Source of the DNA: Hepatocystis sp. ex Piliocolobus tephrosceles
Taxonomy: Eukaryota > Apicomplexa > Aconoidasida > Haemosporida > Plasmodiidae
Direction: 5' to 3'
Length of the DNA stretch: 40,530 bases
Assembly: GCA_902459845.2 (NCBI GenBank)
Contig: CABPSV020000044.1
Location: forward strand, 1 to 40,530
Shown: positions 11,203 through 21,825 of the stretch, piece by piece
Numbering within the stretch: the first letter of the stretch is position 1
Layout of the letters: the number at the start of each line of letters is the position of its first letter
The notes under the pieces: model-generated
Told to the model about the DNA's origin: nothing
Databases searched by the model: none
Seen by the model: the letters and a program-made list of their open reading frames with translations, nothing else
Program-made: the position numbers and the translations under genes

Positions 11203-14200
11203 ATGAATAAAAATAATAGTGAGTACATTTTAACGAGTAGTACGGAAAAAGCAAGTTCTGATGATTCCGAAAACAATATAAATCATAAAAATAATAAAAA
11301 AAACGATACTGAATTGAGACTAAAAAATAAAAAAGATATAATAAATGAACATATAGCCAAACAAATAAATTTTGAATGGTGGAAAACTAACTATAAAAAT
11401 GATGATACACAGGTAGAATATAACGAAAATGAAACGAAAACCATAAAAGATGACACACAACATGGTGTTACAAATCAGACTAATGAAAGTAAAGAGAAAA
11501 CGCCAAGTCGATATGAAATACCAAAGGATATATCATATTATGTAGATAAGTATCAAAAGCAAAAAAATGAAAATAATATAATTCGTACTGGTTTAAGTGG
11601 TACAAACTATATAAGTGCTGCAGAAGCATATGAACAGAGCCAAAAATTTGAAAGTGAGTTTATAAGACATTTTCAAAATAGCTTCACCGATAATTCGACT
11701 CGTGTATCTACTACTGTTAAAGATAATGTTAAAGATAATGTTGATGACAATGTTGATGACAATGTTGATGACAATGTTGATATTACTGCTAATAAGAATA
11801 CTAATATAAGTACAATTAGCGATGAAAATGATGAACACGCTAACGCCTTACTTAAAAGAACAAACACAAACAGTAATATGATCCGAGACAATGTAACAGT
11901 AACAGGTATACATATAAAACCTGAAAACTTGTTTAAACATTTTGATTTAAACCAGTTTGACACAAATAAAAAAAATTCTTTTGACGATGCATTTAATATA
12001 CTAAAAAATAGTCACAGGAAAGAAACAGTTTTTGACTATTCTAAAAATAACAATAATGGCAATAATAATGATATAAATTATATTGAAAAAAAAAATAATA
12101 ACTACATAAATGAGCAATACTCTATGAACCTACCAACAAATCACTTAAAAAGCAATAAAAATGAACCAACTAATGAAACTAACGAAAAATTGTTAAACAG
12201 TAATAGATACTATAACGATAATAATGTTAATACTTATGATAGTACTATCCGTACTAATAACTCTGAAAATATAGGAAATATTAAGAATGCCTTTTTAACT
12301 GATCAACACGTAGATGTAAAAACAGAATTAGCTAAGTTTCAAAATTTTTTATTAAATAAAAATACTAATAGTAATGGTAGTGGTAATGGTAATGGTAGTA
12401 GTAGTATTCCTAACGATTCTAACTATGTTAATATTACCAACTGTTTAAAAAACAATACAGAACACAATGTAAATAAGAAAGAAAATGAAAACAGTAATAG
12501 CAATAACTATTGCGACAACAAAAATAACAATTTATTAAACGCGACCGATATTTCATTTTTTGAATCAGCGAAAAATATACAAATGTTTATGAATGGAGAT
12601 CATACAACCGTAAGTAAATCATATAAAGGAGACATAGAAACAGAAAATGAGAAAAATGAGAAAAATGAAAATAATGAAAATAATGAAAATAATGAAAAAA
12701 ATGAAAAAGCTCAAATTCTCATGCAATATATAAAATATATAGATTCAAATGCAGTAAGTAATATGTTCGAATATTTTGTTGATAAAATAAATAATGAAAA
12801 AATAAAAAAACAGTTAAAATTATATTTAATAGAGCGTGAGTTTACAAATAAAATAAAAAATTTCGGAATAGATAAACTAAAACAAAATAAGCTAAATGCT
12901 TTAAATGTAGATGTAGCTGAAAGAGTCAAAACTGAGGATGATATTACTCTTATGAAAAAAAACAAAACTGAAACTGTTCCTATCAAACGCAACCATAGTA
13001 AGAACACACAAACAACTACTAATGAATTGAAAAACCAAGAAGTACAAACAAACAATTGTAACGTATCAAAAGAAAATAATGCATCCCAGACAGAGATACA
13101 AAATATTGATAGAGATATATTTATGAAAAACGAAATGATAAATAAAAAAACAAGTATAGATTCCATTTTTTTTAAAACATTAAGTAAAGAGGCTATTAAA
13201 AAAGGAGACAATAACCTTTTTTGTGATATACAAAAATCAAAACCCGAATTAAACAAAAGTAAAGATGAAATAGATCTTACAATTAATAATTTGAATAATG
13301 CCGAATATAACGAAGTGCAAAAAATAAATGACTTAAAAATAAAAATTTTGGAAAAAATAAAAACTAGTTATAATAATAGCAAAAATGAAGAAAATGGAGA
13401 AAACCCGTTATTAATGTTACACGATAAGAATAATGATCAAAATAATCAATTGACTGAGGTAATAACTACTGGTACGGGTATTAGAGCAGGTACTACAAGT
13501 ACAGGTACAAATACTAGTTATCATACCAATGGCACTTCGTACGAACATACAATCTGTGAACCTACACAAAAAAAAAACAAAGGAACAATAACAATCGAAA
13601 CATTCGAAGTTATAAATTCATCAGAAAAAAAAATTTATTTACTACAATCACATAACGAAAGATTGAAAAGAAGAATCGAAAAGCTATACAATGAAAAAGA
13701 CCAAATAGAAAAAAATTATTTAAAAGTAGAAAAAATAAAAAAAAAACATGAGCAATTGTTTACAGCTACAGAAAAACACATGGAGAGATTACATAGTGCG
13801 CTAGACAACTTATCAAAACAAAATGAAAGTATAAAAAATGATTTGAAAAAAAAAAATATACAAATTATAAGACTCGAATCGCAAATTAGTCGAAGTAATA
13901 CAATGACAACAGTTATCGCATCTAACAATAGTGATAGTATAAATGAACATCCCAAAGAAAATGCAATTATTTTAAAAAGTATTGATAACAAAAACAACAA
14001 AAACATGGATGTAAACACTACAACACCTGATTGTAACATAAAAACAAACCAACTAAATGAAGAAATAATAAACAAAAAACAAATTAAAGCACAAATAGAT
14101 ATATTACAAAAACAGCTCGTGGTTTTAAAAGAAGAAGTAAAAAAAACAAATATGTTAAAAGTAGAAAATAATGAATTGAAAACTTTATTAAATTTGAAGA

Positions 14201-17200
14201 ACTGTGATATTAATGATTATGAAATAAGTTTAAACCAATTAAAAAAAAATATTGATACATTAGAAGAAAAACAAGTTAGTTTACAGTCAGAAAATTCAAA
14301 ATTAAGTGAAACTATGCAAAAGTTGAAAAAACTAAATGCCTTGTTAATGCCTGTTTTTCAGGAGAGTTTAAAAAAAAAAGAGGGCACAAAGGAAGACAAA
14401 TCTGAAATGTGTAATCTTTTGACCCATTTGGATACATACACATATGAACTTAACACAAAAGAGCAAGAAAATAAAATAAGAAACTTAGAAAACACAATAG
14501 ACCAATTAAAGGAAGCAAATGACCAATTAAAGGAAGCAAATGACCAATTAAATGGACAAATATTCGATTTGGAAAAAGAGAATATTACTTTAAAAAATAA
14601 AATTAATTTTGAAATAAAAAAAAATGATGATTACAGTGGAAATGATGATTATGATAAGGCTGATGATTATGATAAGGTTGATGATTATGATAAGGTTGAT
14701 GATTATGGTGGAAATGGGGAAACATATTTGAACAAAAATATAGAGAAGGTACAAGCCAAAATGAAAAAAATATATTCTGATAAAATAAATACATTAAAAT
14801 CTATTTTAGATGACAAAAAGAAAAAATTAACAATATTAAATTCATTATTAAAAACGTCTAACAATCAAACGGTTCAGTTAAATAAAAAAATGTTATGCTT
14901 ATTAAAAGAAAATAAATTATTACAGGAAAAATATGAAACATCTTTAGAATATTTAGAAAAGCTAAAAATGAAATACGATAGCGACATTATGAACATACAT
15001 AATGAAAGTAAAAATAAAAAGTCAGATAATGATAACACTACTACTACTGCTACTGCTGCCACTACTGCTACTGATGCTACTACTACTACTACTACTACTG
15101 CTACTGCTACTGCTACTGCAACTAATACTACTGCTACTAATACTACTGCTACTAATACTACTTCTACTAATACTACTGCTACTAATACTACTGCTACTAA
15201 TACTACTGCAGTAAATGATAATACTGAAAATAATAAGTTAAAACATGAACAGGGATTTGAACAGGGATTTAAACAGGGGTTTGAACAGAGATATGAAAAG
15301 GAATATGATCAAATATGTAACAGTAAACAGGGAGAAGAAGTAAATGTTATAAAAGATTCTAAGGAAACATTAAAAAAAATAAAAGACAAAACTAATTATA
15401 CGGTTAGTAACATTACTTCCACTACTGATAGTGATACAAATAATAGTAGTACTAATTCGGACACTATACAAAAAACTGAAACATATAATTTTGGCGTAGG
15501 TAAATTACCAAATCATAACGAAATAATGCCAAATAATAAAAAAATTCGAAATGAACGAGGTGTATATAAAAACTTATTAGATGATGAAAATAAATATGTA
15601 AATATAAATAACATATTTGAAATTGATAGTTTAAAAAATAATTTGCAAATTATGTTTGATAGTAATAGCGAACATATGGGTGGTGATCAAATTGATGACC
15701 AAATGGGTAATAAAATGGGTAATAAAATGGGTAATACAATGGGTAATACAATGGGTAATACAATGGGTAATAAAATGAACATGCATAATATCCATAATAG
15801 TACCGATTTACATGCCCCTATTGAATATCCAGTACATATGTCAAAAGACAAGGAAAAACAACACGTATCAGACAAAATAAAACTGATGAAAGAAAATATG
15901 AAAAATTATATAAATGACAAAAAAGAAAAAGTAAACATTCCTATTATTAATCAAAATACATTACCACAATATGATAACACATATATAAAAAATAAAAACA
16001 ATAACAATATAAATAATTATTTTACTGATGTTTTAAATGATGATAATCAACATAAATTAAAACAAAATTTTAAATACAACATAAATAATGAAACAAATAT
16101 AACAACTAACTGTTTGGCTTCTGGTTCATTAAATCATAACGATAGTGTGAGTGGTAACAATTTTACAAACGCGATGGAGCACTATGCAAAATATCAGGAA
16201 TATATGAGCTTACTTGCTGGTTCTGTTGGTGTTGGTACCAGTGCTAATGCCACTACAGCTACTGTCAATACTGCTAATGCCACTACAGCTACTGACAATA
16301 CAACCACTACTACTACTACTACTCTTACTGCTCCTAATGCACATATGTATAACGCACAATGTTCACACAATAATGAATACAAAAAGAACTTACATAATAA
16401 TATTGAAAGATTTATATATGAAACTGAAATAAAATCGGTTAACAATAAGACTGTCGAACATGGTGAAAACAAAGTAACTATAAATGGTAGTGACATGGAT
16501 TTTATAGGTAGTTCCAGCTTTGATTATCCAAAAGAGTCTAGTAAAATAAATAACCAAAAGAAGAACAAAAAGGGAGAGGCTTGGGTTATTAATATAACGA
16601 ATAATGAAGTTTTTCCATATATAAAAGTAGATAGTATGTCAACAACAGATGAGGAAGTAATTGTTGATGGTATGTGCGGTGCAAAGAATAACTCAAAGGG
16701 TAACTTAAAGTGTAGTTCAAAGAATAGCTCACAGAGTAATACAAAGGGAAATGCAAAGGGGAATGCAAAAATTAATGTAAAGGGTAACCCAAAATGTAGC
16801 TTAAAGAGTAATACAAAGGATAATTCAAAGGGTCGAACCACATCTGCTCCAACAAAGATTACATATAATGTATCAAACCGTGATAATAATAAAAACTTAG
16901 TGAAACAACCAGGAAAATCAAACCAATTGGCCAAGAATAACAAAACGAGTATAGGTTTATCTAATAATAAAAAAAAAATAACATGTTCAACAGTTTATAA
17001 AAAGAAAGATAACAATAAACTACAAACATTAGTAAATAACATTTCTAAAGTAGTTAAAGATAAAATAAAAGAAGAATTGAATAATAAAAATATATCAAAA
17101 GATATAATAAATTTTGAGATTACTAAAATAAAACAAAAAACAAAAAAAAATGATTTAACAAATAAATTAAATAATAAAAGACAAGACACTACTATAATTT

Positions 17201-19980
17201 CAAGTGACTCCGCTTCTTTATCATGTGCAACGTTAAATAGTACAATAGACACAATAGACAACAATGATGGTGACATTGGCAATATTAATAATAATAACAT
17301 AGTCGATATTAATACTAATGTTATTAGAGATACTCAAGCAACAATAACTTATAACAAACAAAACTATAATTATAAACAAGACATGGACAACTATACAAAT
17401 AATAATTATCTAAGTAATGTATGTATAAAAAATAATAATATAATGTTTGATGAAGACAAAAAACATGTGTATACTATTAATAATTTTGACAATGCGAAAA
17501 ATGATTTACAATTAAACAACATGATGGGGGAACAAAACTACACAAACCATATAGATTACGTAAAAAATATAGATTACGTAAAAAATATGGATTACGTAAA
17601 AAATATGGATTACGTAAAAAATATGGATTACGTAAAAAATATGGATTACGTAAAAAATATGGATTACGTAAAAAATATGGATTATAAAAACCTGAAATTA
17701 TTAGATGTACAACAAGCAATATTACCAGTTACTGATAACACATACTTAGAATCATTGTACAATAAAGTAAAAGAAGGAAATAACGACTATGCTGTTAATT
17801 CACAAATATACGACAATGTGAAATATAATAACTTAGCAAAAGATATATATAATAAGAATGATTCAAATATATATATTTCAAATGTTCACAGCAAAAATAA
17901 AAATAATTACAATAATGGAAACATAGGTATTAGTGAATATATCAATATAGATAACAGTGTACAAAATAATTTAACCAATGTAGATAATAATTTAAAAGAT
18001 GTTAATGAGTATATAAATATGAACTCATATGTAGATATTAATATGTTAAATAATAAATACAATGACGTGATTAATAAAATAAACATATCAAATAATTACA
18101 ACGATATATCTAATACATATTTGAATAATGGTCATTCATTAACTACTACAAATAACTCCAGTTTTATATCCTTATACGATAATATGTTAAACAAAAACCA
18201 GTGTGATAATACTAACGTTGTGGGTAATAATAATACTACCATTAACGGTTTAAACCTTTTCAATGTTAATGATATTGTACAAGAAAAAAACATTTCTCCA
18301 ATGTATAATCAGAATGTTTTAAATTATAATGCAATAAATGGAAAAAATGGAAAAAATGGAAAAGATGAAAAAAATAGAAAAGATGGAAAAGATGAAAAAG
18401 ATAGAAAAGATGGAAAAGATGGAAAAGATGAAAAAGATATCAATGAAAATAATCACACAAACAAAAGCAGTAATCATAATAACAATGTAAGTAATATAAA
18501 AAATAATAAAGATATATATGATAATTTTCACCATAATAATCTTAACAATAACTACCGTAGTATGAGTAGTAATACAATAACACACCACAATATGGACAGC
18601 TCGATACATAACGTCCAATTGAATACTGATAAAATAACTGAACCTGAACAGGGACTTGAAAAGTCAAAAATGGGATGTAACATTAATAGCGGAAGCAATA
18701 ACAAAAACTACAAAGCATCAAACCAATTGCAAGTAGGGAGTCACTATTATACAGGTAACCAAAATAATACAGCTGAAAAAATTGTAAAAAGAAGGTCCGG
18801 TTCGTTGGATATAAAAAAATTAAGAACTGCAGATCAGAAAGCAACACATGAGGACAACGCTACAAAAACTAAAAACAAAACACAAATATTTAATTATACT
18901 GAAAACAAAAACAATGGATTAAGAGATATGTCAACATATGCTAATAAAGCGTTAGAAGAGATTAAAACTTTAATTCCGTCAAATATTAATCACTTAACTA
19001 GTAAAATAAAAGAAAATAAAAGTAAAACCATTGTTCGTACGAATGAACACGTAACAAATGCCAACGAACACAACCACACCAGCAGTAATAGTAATAAACA
19101 TAAACTCAATTATAGTAGTTCAACGATTTATGCCTCCAGTAAAGAAAACATAAGACATGACGATAATAATAATGTATTATTAAATAATAATGGAAACAGT
19201 TCAAAACAAAACGCATGTAACTATTATAGTGAACAAAATATACCTCCTGAAGATATCATAAACAAGTTATTAAATAATAAGAAGCAAGAGAAAAATGATA
19301 GTATTGATACAAATGCATGTATAAATGAAATGGTTTCAAGCAATATAAATACATATGCTAAAGATAGTAATATACATAACCAGTTTGGTACAAATGGGAC
19401 CTATAATAATAAGAATAATGACATGTCAGTAATGTATACAAGTTCTAAACACACTTTACCACATGATAACATTTTGTATAATCATAGTAGCAACATGGAT
19501 GTTAATATGGACGTGAATATGGATGTTAATATGGATGTTAATATGGATGTTAATATGGATGTTAATATGGATGTGAATATGGATGTGAATAACAACATGG
19601 AAATAAACAATAATATCAATAACAGTAATGACTATAACAATCAATTCATTTTTTCTAATAAACAAAATAGCGACTATAGAAAGTTGAATAAAAATAATAG
19701 TAATAGCAACCATTTAGACAACTTAAATTTTAACGATTTGAATCAGCTTCAACATCGTCCTTATCAGTTAGAACAAATTTTAAAAAAAAATGAATTTAAA
19801 AGTTATTCAAATAGTGCATCCAGCAATTTAATCCCTGACGAATTAAATCAGAGAGATATGTTTGCACCGCACTCTTTTAATCTTAATCGAAATGACCAAG
19901 ATGTCAACTTTCAATCAGAAACACGTAGATCTCTTAGTACTTTTAGAGAAGCGTTGAAAAAACAAGGTATTTTAGGTTAA
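11203..19980 (+). CDS. Giant Asn-rich coiled-coil protein (2925 codons), probable continuation of the 9410 frame
   Basis: I do not recognise the family. The 2925-codon frame mixes Asn/Lys/Asp low-complexity sequence with three more ordered blocks: residues about 107-160 (PKDISYYVDKYQ...AAEAYEQSQKFESEF), about 503-556 (ILMQYIKYIDSNAVSNMFEYF, then a basic helix), and a long heptad-rich coiled coil from about 800 to 1270. Tandem repeats are scattered through it: DNVD (near 172-185), ENNEKNE (480-500), DYDKVD (1148-1168), Thr/Ala-rich (1279-1337), GNKM/GNTM (1500-1526), DYVKNM (2116-2163), KDGKDEKD (2380-2413) and MDVN (2765-2799). It ends in a non-repetitive helix, STFREALKKQGILG. No membrane segment or catalytic motif is visible. 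A large scaffold (cytoskeleton or centrosome-like) is plausible but unproven. The ATG at 11203 may not be the true start. Confidence 0.78.
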   Translation: MNKNNSEYILTSSTEKASSDDSENNINHKNNKKNDTELRLKNKKDIINEHIAKQINFEWWKTNYKNDDTQVEYNENETKTIKDDTQHGVTNQTNESKEKTPSRYEIPKDISYYVDKYQKQKNENNIIRTGLSGTNYISAAEAYEQSQKFESEFIRHFQNSFTDNSTRVSTTVKDNVKDNVDDNVDDNVDDNVDITANKNTNISTISDENDEHANALLKRTNTNSNMIRDNVTVTGIHIKPENLFKHFDLNQFDTNKKNSFDDAFNILKNSHRKETVFDYSKNNNNGNNNDINYIEKKNNNYINEQYSMNLPTNHLKSNKNEPTNETNEKLLNSNRYYNDNNVNTYDSTIRTNNSENIGNIKNAFLTDQHVDVKTELAKFQNFLLNKNTNSNGSGNGNGSSSIPNDSNYVNITNCLKNNTEHNVNKKENENSNSNNYCDNKNNNLLNATDISFFESAKNIQMFMNGDHTTVSKSYKGDIETENEKNEKNENNENNENNEKNEKAQILMQYIKYIDSNAVSNMFEYFVDKINNEKIKKQLKLYLIEREFTNKIKNFGIDKLKQNKLNALNVDVAERVKTEDDITLMKKNKTETVPIKRNHSKNTQTTTNELKNQEVQTNNCNVSKENNASQTEIQNIDRDIFMKNEMINKKTSIDSIFFKTLSKEAIKKGDNNLFCDIQKSKPELNKSKDEIDLTINNLNNAEYNEVQKINDLKIKILEKIKTSYNNSKNEENGENPLLMLHDKNNDQNNQLTEVITTGTGIRAGTTSTGTNTSYHTNGTSYEHTICEPTQKKNKGTITIETFEVINSSEKKIYLLQSHNERLKRRIEKLYNEKDQIEKNYLKVEKIKKKHEQLFTATEKHMERLHSALDNLSKQNESIKNDLKKKNIQIIRLESQISRSNTMTTVIASNNSDSINEHPKENAIILKSIDNKNNKNMDVNTTTPDCNIKTNQLNEEIINKKQIKAQIDILQKQLVVLKEEVKKTNMLKVENNELKTLLNLKNCDINDYEISLNQLKKNIDTLEEKQVSLQSENSKLSETMQKLKKLNALLMPVFQESLKKKEGTKEDKSEMCNLLTHLDTYTYELNTKEQENKIRNLENTIDQLKEANDQLKEANDQLNGQIFDLEKENITLKNKINFEIKKNDDYSGNDDYDKADDYDKVDDYDKVDDYGGNGETYLNKNIEKVQAKMKKIYSDKINTLKSILDDKKKKLTILNSLLKTSNNQTVQLNKKMLCLLKENKLLQEKYETSLEYLEKLKMKYDSDIMNIHNESKNKKSDNDNTTTTATAATTATDATTTTTTTATATATATNTTATNTTATNTTSTNTTATNTTATNTTAVNDNTENNKLKHEQGFEQGFKQGFEQRYEKEYDQICNSKQGEEVNVIKDSKETLKKIKDKTNYTVSNITSTTDSDTNNSSTNSDTIQKTETYNFGVGKLPNHNEIMPNNKKIRNERGVYKNLLDDENKYVNINNIFEIDSLKNNLQIMFDSNSEHMGGDQIDDQMGNKMGNKMGNTMGNTMGNTMGNKMNMHNIHNSTDLHAPIEYPVHMSKDKEKQHVSDKIKLMKENMKNYINDKKEKVNIPIINQNTLPQYDNTYIKNKNNNNINNYFTDVLNDDNQHKLKQNFKYNINNETNITTNCLASGSLNHNDSVSGNNFTNAMEHYAKYQEYMSLLAGSVGVGTSANATTATVNTANATTATDNTTTTTTTTLTAPNAHMYNAQCSHNNEYKKNLHNNIERFIYETEIKSVNNKTVEHGENKVTINGSDMDFIGSSSFDYPKESSKINNQKKNKKGEAWVINITNNEVFPYIKVDSMSTTDEEVIVDGMCGAKNNSKGNLKCSSKNSSQSNTKGNAKGNAKINVKGNPKCSLKSNTKDNSKGRTTSAPTKITYNVSNRDNNKNLVKQPGKSNQLAKNNKTSIGLSNNKKKITCSTVYKKKDNNKLQTLVNNISKVVKDKIKEELNNKNISKDIINFEITKIKQKTKKNDLTNKLNNKRQDTTIISSDSASLSCATLNSTIDTIDNNDGDIGNINNNNIVDINTNVIRDTQATITYNKQNYNYKQDMDNYTNNNYLSNVCIKNNNIMFDEDKKHVYTINNFDNAKNDLQLNNMMGEQNYTNHIDYVKNIDYVKNMDYVKNMDYVKNMDYVKNMDYVKNMDYVKNMDYKNLKLLDVQQAILPVTDNTYLESLYNKVKEGNNDYAVNSQIYDNVKYNNLAKDIYNKNDSNIYISNVHSKNKNNYNNGNIGISEYINIDNSVQNNLTNVDNNLKDVNEYINMNSYVDINMLNNKYNDVINKINISNNYNDISNTYLNNGHSLTTTNNSSFISLYDNMLNKNQCDNTNVVGNNNTTINGLNLFNVNDIVQEKNISPMYNQNVLNYNAINGKNGKNGKDEKNRKDGKDEKDRKDGKDGKDEKDINENNHTNKSSNHNNNVSNIKNNKDIYDNFHHNNLNNNYRSMSSNTITHHNMDSSIHNVQLNTDKITEPEQGLEKSKMGCNINSGSNNKNYKASNQLQVGSHYYTGNQNNTAEKIVKRRSGSLDIKKLRTADQKATHEDNATKTKNKTQIFNYTENKNNGLRDMSTYANKALEEIKTLIPSNINHLTSKIKENKSKTIVRTNEHVTNANEHNHTSSNSNKHKLNYSSSTIYASSKENIRHDDNNNVLLNNNGNSSKQNACNYYSEQNIPPEDIINKLLNNKKQEKNDSIDTNACINEMVSSNINTYAKDSNIHNQFGTNGTYNNKNNDMSVMYTSSKHTLPHDNILYNHSSNMDVNMDVNMDVNMDVNMDVNMDVNMDVNMDVNNNMEINNNINNSNDYNNQFIFSNKQNSDYRKLNKNNSNSNHLDNLNFNDLNQLQHRPYQLEQILKKNEFKSYSNSASSNLIPDELNQRDMFAPHSFNLNRNDQDVNFQSETRRSLSTFREALKKQGILG
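15037..15213 (+). repeat. Thr/Ala/Asn-coding trinucleotide/12-bp repeat
   Basis: Runs of act and gct codons, then 12-bp units (actaatactact, gctactaatact), encode Thr/Ala-rich sequence including TNTTATNTTA. It interrupts the protein just after the coiled coil. Only frame +1 is the gene frame; the Leu-rich frame on the same strand is a shadow. Confidence 0.85.
15688..15778 (+). repeat. 12-bp coding repeat (MGNK/MGNT)
   Basis: Six to seven copies of atgggtaataaa or atgggtaataca in frame. The two unit types lie in blocks (K,K,T,T,T,K), as expected of stepwise slippage duplication. Confidence 0.88.
17552..17688 (+). repeat. 18-bp coding repeat (DYVKNM)
   Basis: Eight in-frame copies of gattacgtaaaaaatatg (18 bp). 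The first two copies end in ata (Ile) and the rest in atg (Met); all other bases are identical. This is a recent expansion. Confidence 0.9.
18340..18438 (+). repeat. 9- to 24-bp Lys/Asp/Gly coding repeat
   Basis: Imperfect tandem units of ggaaaaaatgga and gaaaaagatagaaaagat encode KNGK, KDEK, KDRKDGKD. The composition is very basic and acidic in alternation, typical of a disordered linker. Confidence 0.8.
19495..19602 (+). repeat. 12-bp coding repeat (MDVN)
   Basis: About nine copies of atggatgttaat in frame, with only synonymous changes (gat/gac, gtt/gtg), near the C-terminus of the giant protein. The synonymous changes mark this array as slightly older than the 18-bp DYVKNM array. Confidence 0.88.
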
Positions 19981-20260
19981 TTATTTTACGCCTTTTGTTT
20001 ACTCTTTTTTTTTACTCCTTTTTTTTACTCTTTTTTTACTCTTTTTTTTTACGCCTTTTGTTTACTCTTTTTTTTTACTCTTTTTTTTTACGCCTTTTGT
20101 TTACTCTTTTTTTTTACTCTTTTTTTTAATCTTTTTTTTTACTCTTTTTTTTTACTCTTTTTTTTTACTCTTTTTTTTTACGCTTTTTTTTTACTCTTTT
20201 TTTTTACGCTTTTTTTTTACTCTTTTTTTTTACGCTTTTTTTTTACGCTTTTTTTTTTGT
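19981..20260. repeat. 13-bp T-rich minisatellite after the giant gene's stop
   Basis: Roughly twenty copies of 13-bp units, mostly tttttttttactc or tttttttttacgc, begin immediately after the TAA at 19978-19980. A variant unit (acgccttttgttt) recurs every 39 bp or so in the first half, so there is a higher-order period there. The array must lie in the 3' untranslated region. Confidence 0.85.
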
Positions 20261-20759
20261 TATATGCAATGTACGATTGTATAAAAAAATTGTTCAAATT
20301 ATTCGATTAATATATACATGTGCTATATATAAGTTATTATTATTACTTTATTTTGTTATTATTATTATTTTTTTTTTTTTTTTTTACTTGATAATAATGC
20401 AACTACAATAAATTTGATTACATATGTTTATTTTTAAAAATTATAATTTCTTTTCTTTTTTTGCCTTGATCAGTTTATATATATATGTAAAAAAATAAGC
20501 GCATTTTTTAACTTCAATTTTTTCTTTTTACTTCATAAAAACGTAAAATAAAAACATCATGTACACTGTAAGTATTTAATGTTTTTGTTAACAGCTATTA
20601 GCAGTTTATACTTACACTTATATACATGTGTATATATCGCTACATATACGCGGAAGTTGTTTGCTAAAGATGCACCAACCCTTCGATAAATACTGTTAAA
20701 TAAAAATAAAAAAATAGAACAAATGTTATATCAGTTCACGTATTCATATAAATAAGTAA

Positions 20760-20793
<34 letters not shown>

Positions 20794-21153
20794 GTATATA
20801 TTAAAAAAATTATCAACTCAAAAACGATCATATAATTGCAGCTACGTTTTATTACTATACTATTATTACGCTTAAGTAATATATATATATATATTTAACA
20901 ATAGCTTGTATATATGCAATTATTTCAATACCGCATGAGTGACTTACAAATGCATGAAAATAGTTCTACCAGTAAATAAATAATTAATAAATACATAAAA
21001 AAATAAAACATTCGTTTATTTTTTTTTTTATAACAGTTCGTTTTTTAACAAGATTTTGTAATTTTTTTAAATTTTTTTTTATAAAAATTTTTTGTGGTGC
21101 GGTTTTATTTTTATTTCATTTCCATTTTTGGCATATGATTGATTGAAAACATT
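19981..21153. other. Intergenic, 3' of giant gene and 5' of Urm1
   Basis: The first 280 bp is a 13-bp minisatellite. The rest is AT-rich with poly-A (20763-20790) and TA tracts, and holds one less AT-biased stretch (20640-20700, around cgcggaagttgtttgctaaagatg) for which I see no frame or RNA signature. Transcription start sites cannot be placed. Confidence 0.55.
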
Positions 21154-21531
21154 ATGACAACCAAAATAGAATTAAAATTTTTGGGCGGGCTTGAAAGTTA
21201 TTTAGAAGACAAATCCAAAAATTATGTAACCTTTGAAATAAAATCGGATGAATTTAATTTTGAGAATTTAATAGCATATATAAGAAATAGCATAATAGTA
21301 GAAAGAAAAGACGTTTTTTGTGATCATGTTAGGAGCGAACATAACAAATTTTGTAATGTATATATTGATGGCAAGGAACATTCTAATTATAATTTAAATG
21401 AAAAGGGAAAAATAAAACCAGGAATAATTGTTTTAGTTAATGAATATGACTGGGAAATTTTAGATACCTATTCTTACAAAATTAAAAATGATGACAAAAT
21501 ATGTTTTTTATCAACATTACATGGGGGTTAA
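21154..21531 (+). CDS. URM1: Ubiquitin-related modifier Urm1
   Basis: The start is the ATG at 21154; the longer frame to 21139 begins with TTG and has no ATG. The product is 125 aa, somewhat longer than the roughly 100-residue yeast protein because of charged inserts. It opens with a beta-grasp strand and the family-typical LKFLGGLE (residues 5-12), continues through a helix (FENLIAYIRNSI), then GIIVLVNEYDWEIL and KICFLSTLHGG at the extreme C-terminus. The terminal Gly-Gly, already exposed, is what the E1-like enzyme Uba4/MOCS3 adenylates and thiocarboxylates. Urm1 then donates sulfur for 2-thiolation of wobble uridine in cytosolic tRNAs (Lys, Glu, Gln) and can be conjugated to proteins under oxidative stress. 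There is no intron. The call rests on the motif set and length. Confidence 0.92.
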   Translation: MTTKIELKFLGGLESYLEDKSKNYVTFEIKSDEFNFENLIAYIRNSIIVERKDVFCDHVRSEHNKFCNVYIDGKEHSNYNLNEKGKIKPGIIVLVNEYDWEILDTYSYKIKNDDKICFLSTLHGG

Positions 21532-21659
21532 GAAAACAAAACAAATTATTCTTTTAAGTTTTTTTTTTTAAAAGTGTTGCATCACCCATGTGCTTATATT
21601 TATACATGGATATACATATGTATGTATTTATGTCAAACATATGCAAGTGCCAATAAGTG

Positions 21660-21692
<33 letters not shown>

Positions 21693-21794
21693 ACATTCAA
21701 CGTAACAAAATATTTGCATTGCATTTTATTTTTTTAAAAGAAATGTTATACTTGAGCATTCTAGTATTTGCTAAAAACGTTTACTCAATTATAA

Positions 21795-21825
<31 letters not shown>

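Noticed and set aside
21139..21153. Urm1 starting at 21139
   Set aside because: The codon at 21139 is TTG; the first ATG of the frame is 21154, and the beta-grasp fold begins right after it.
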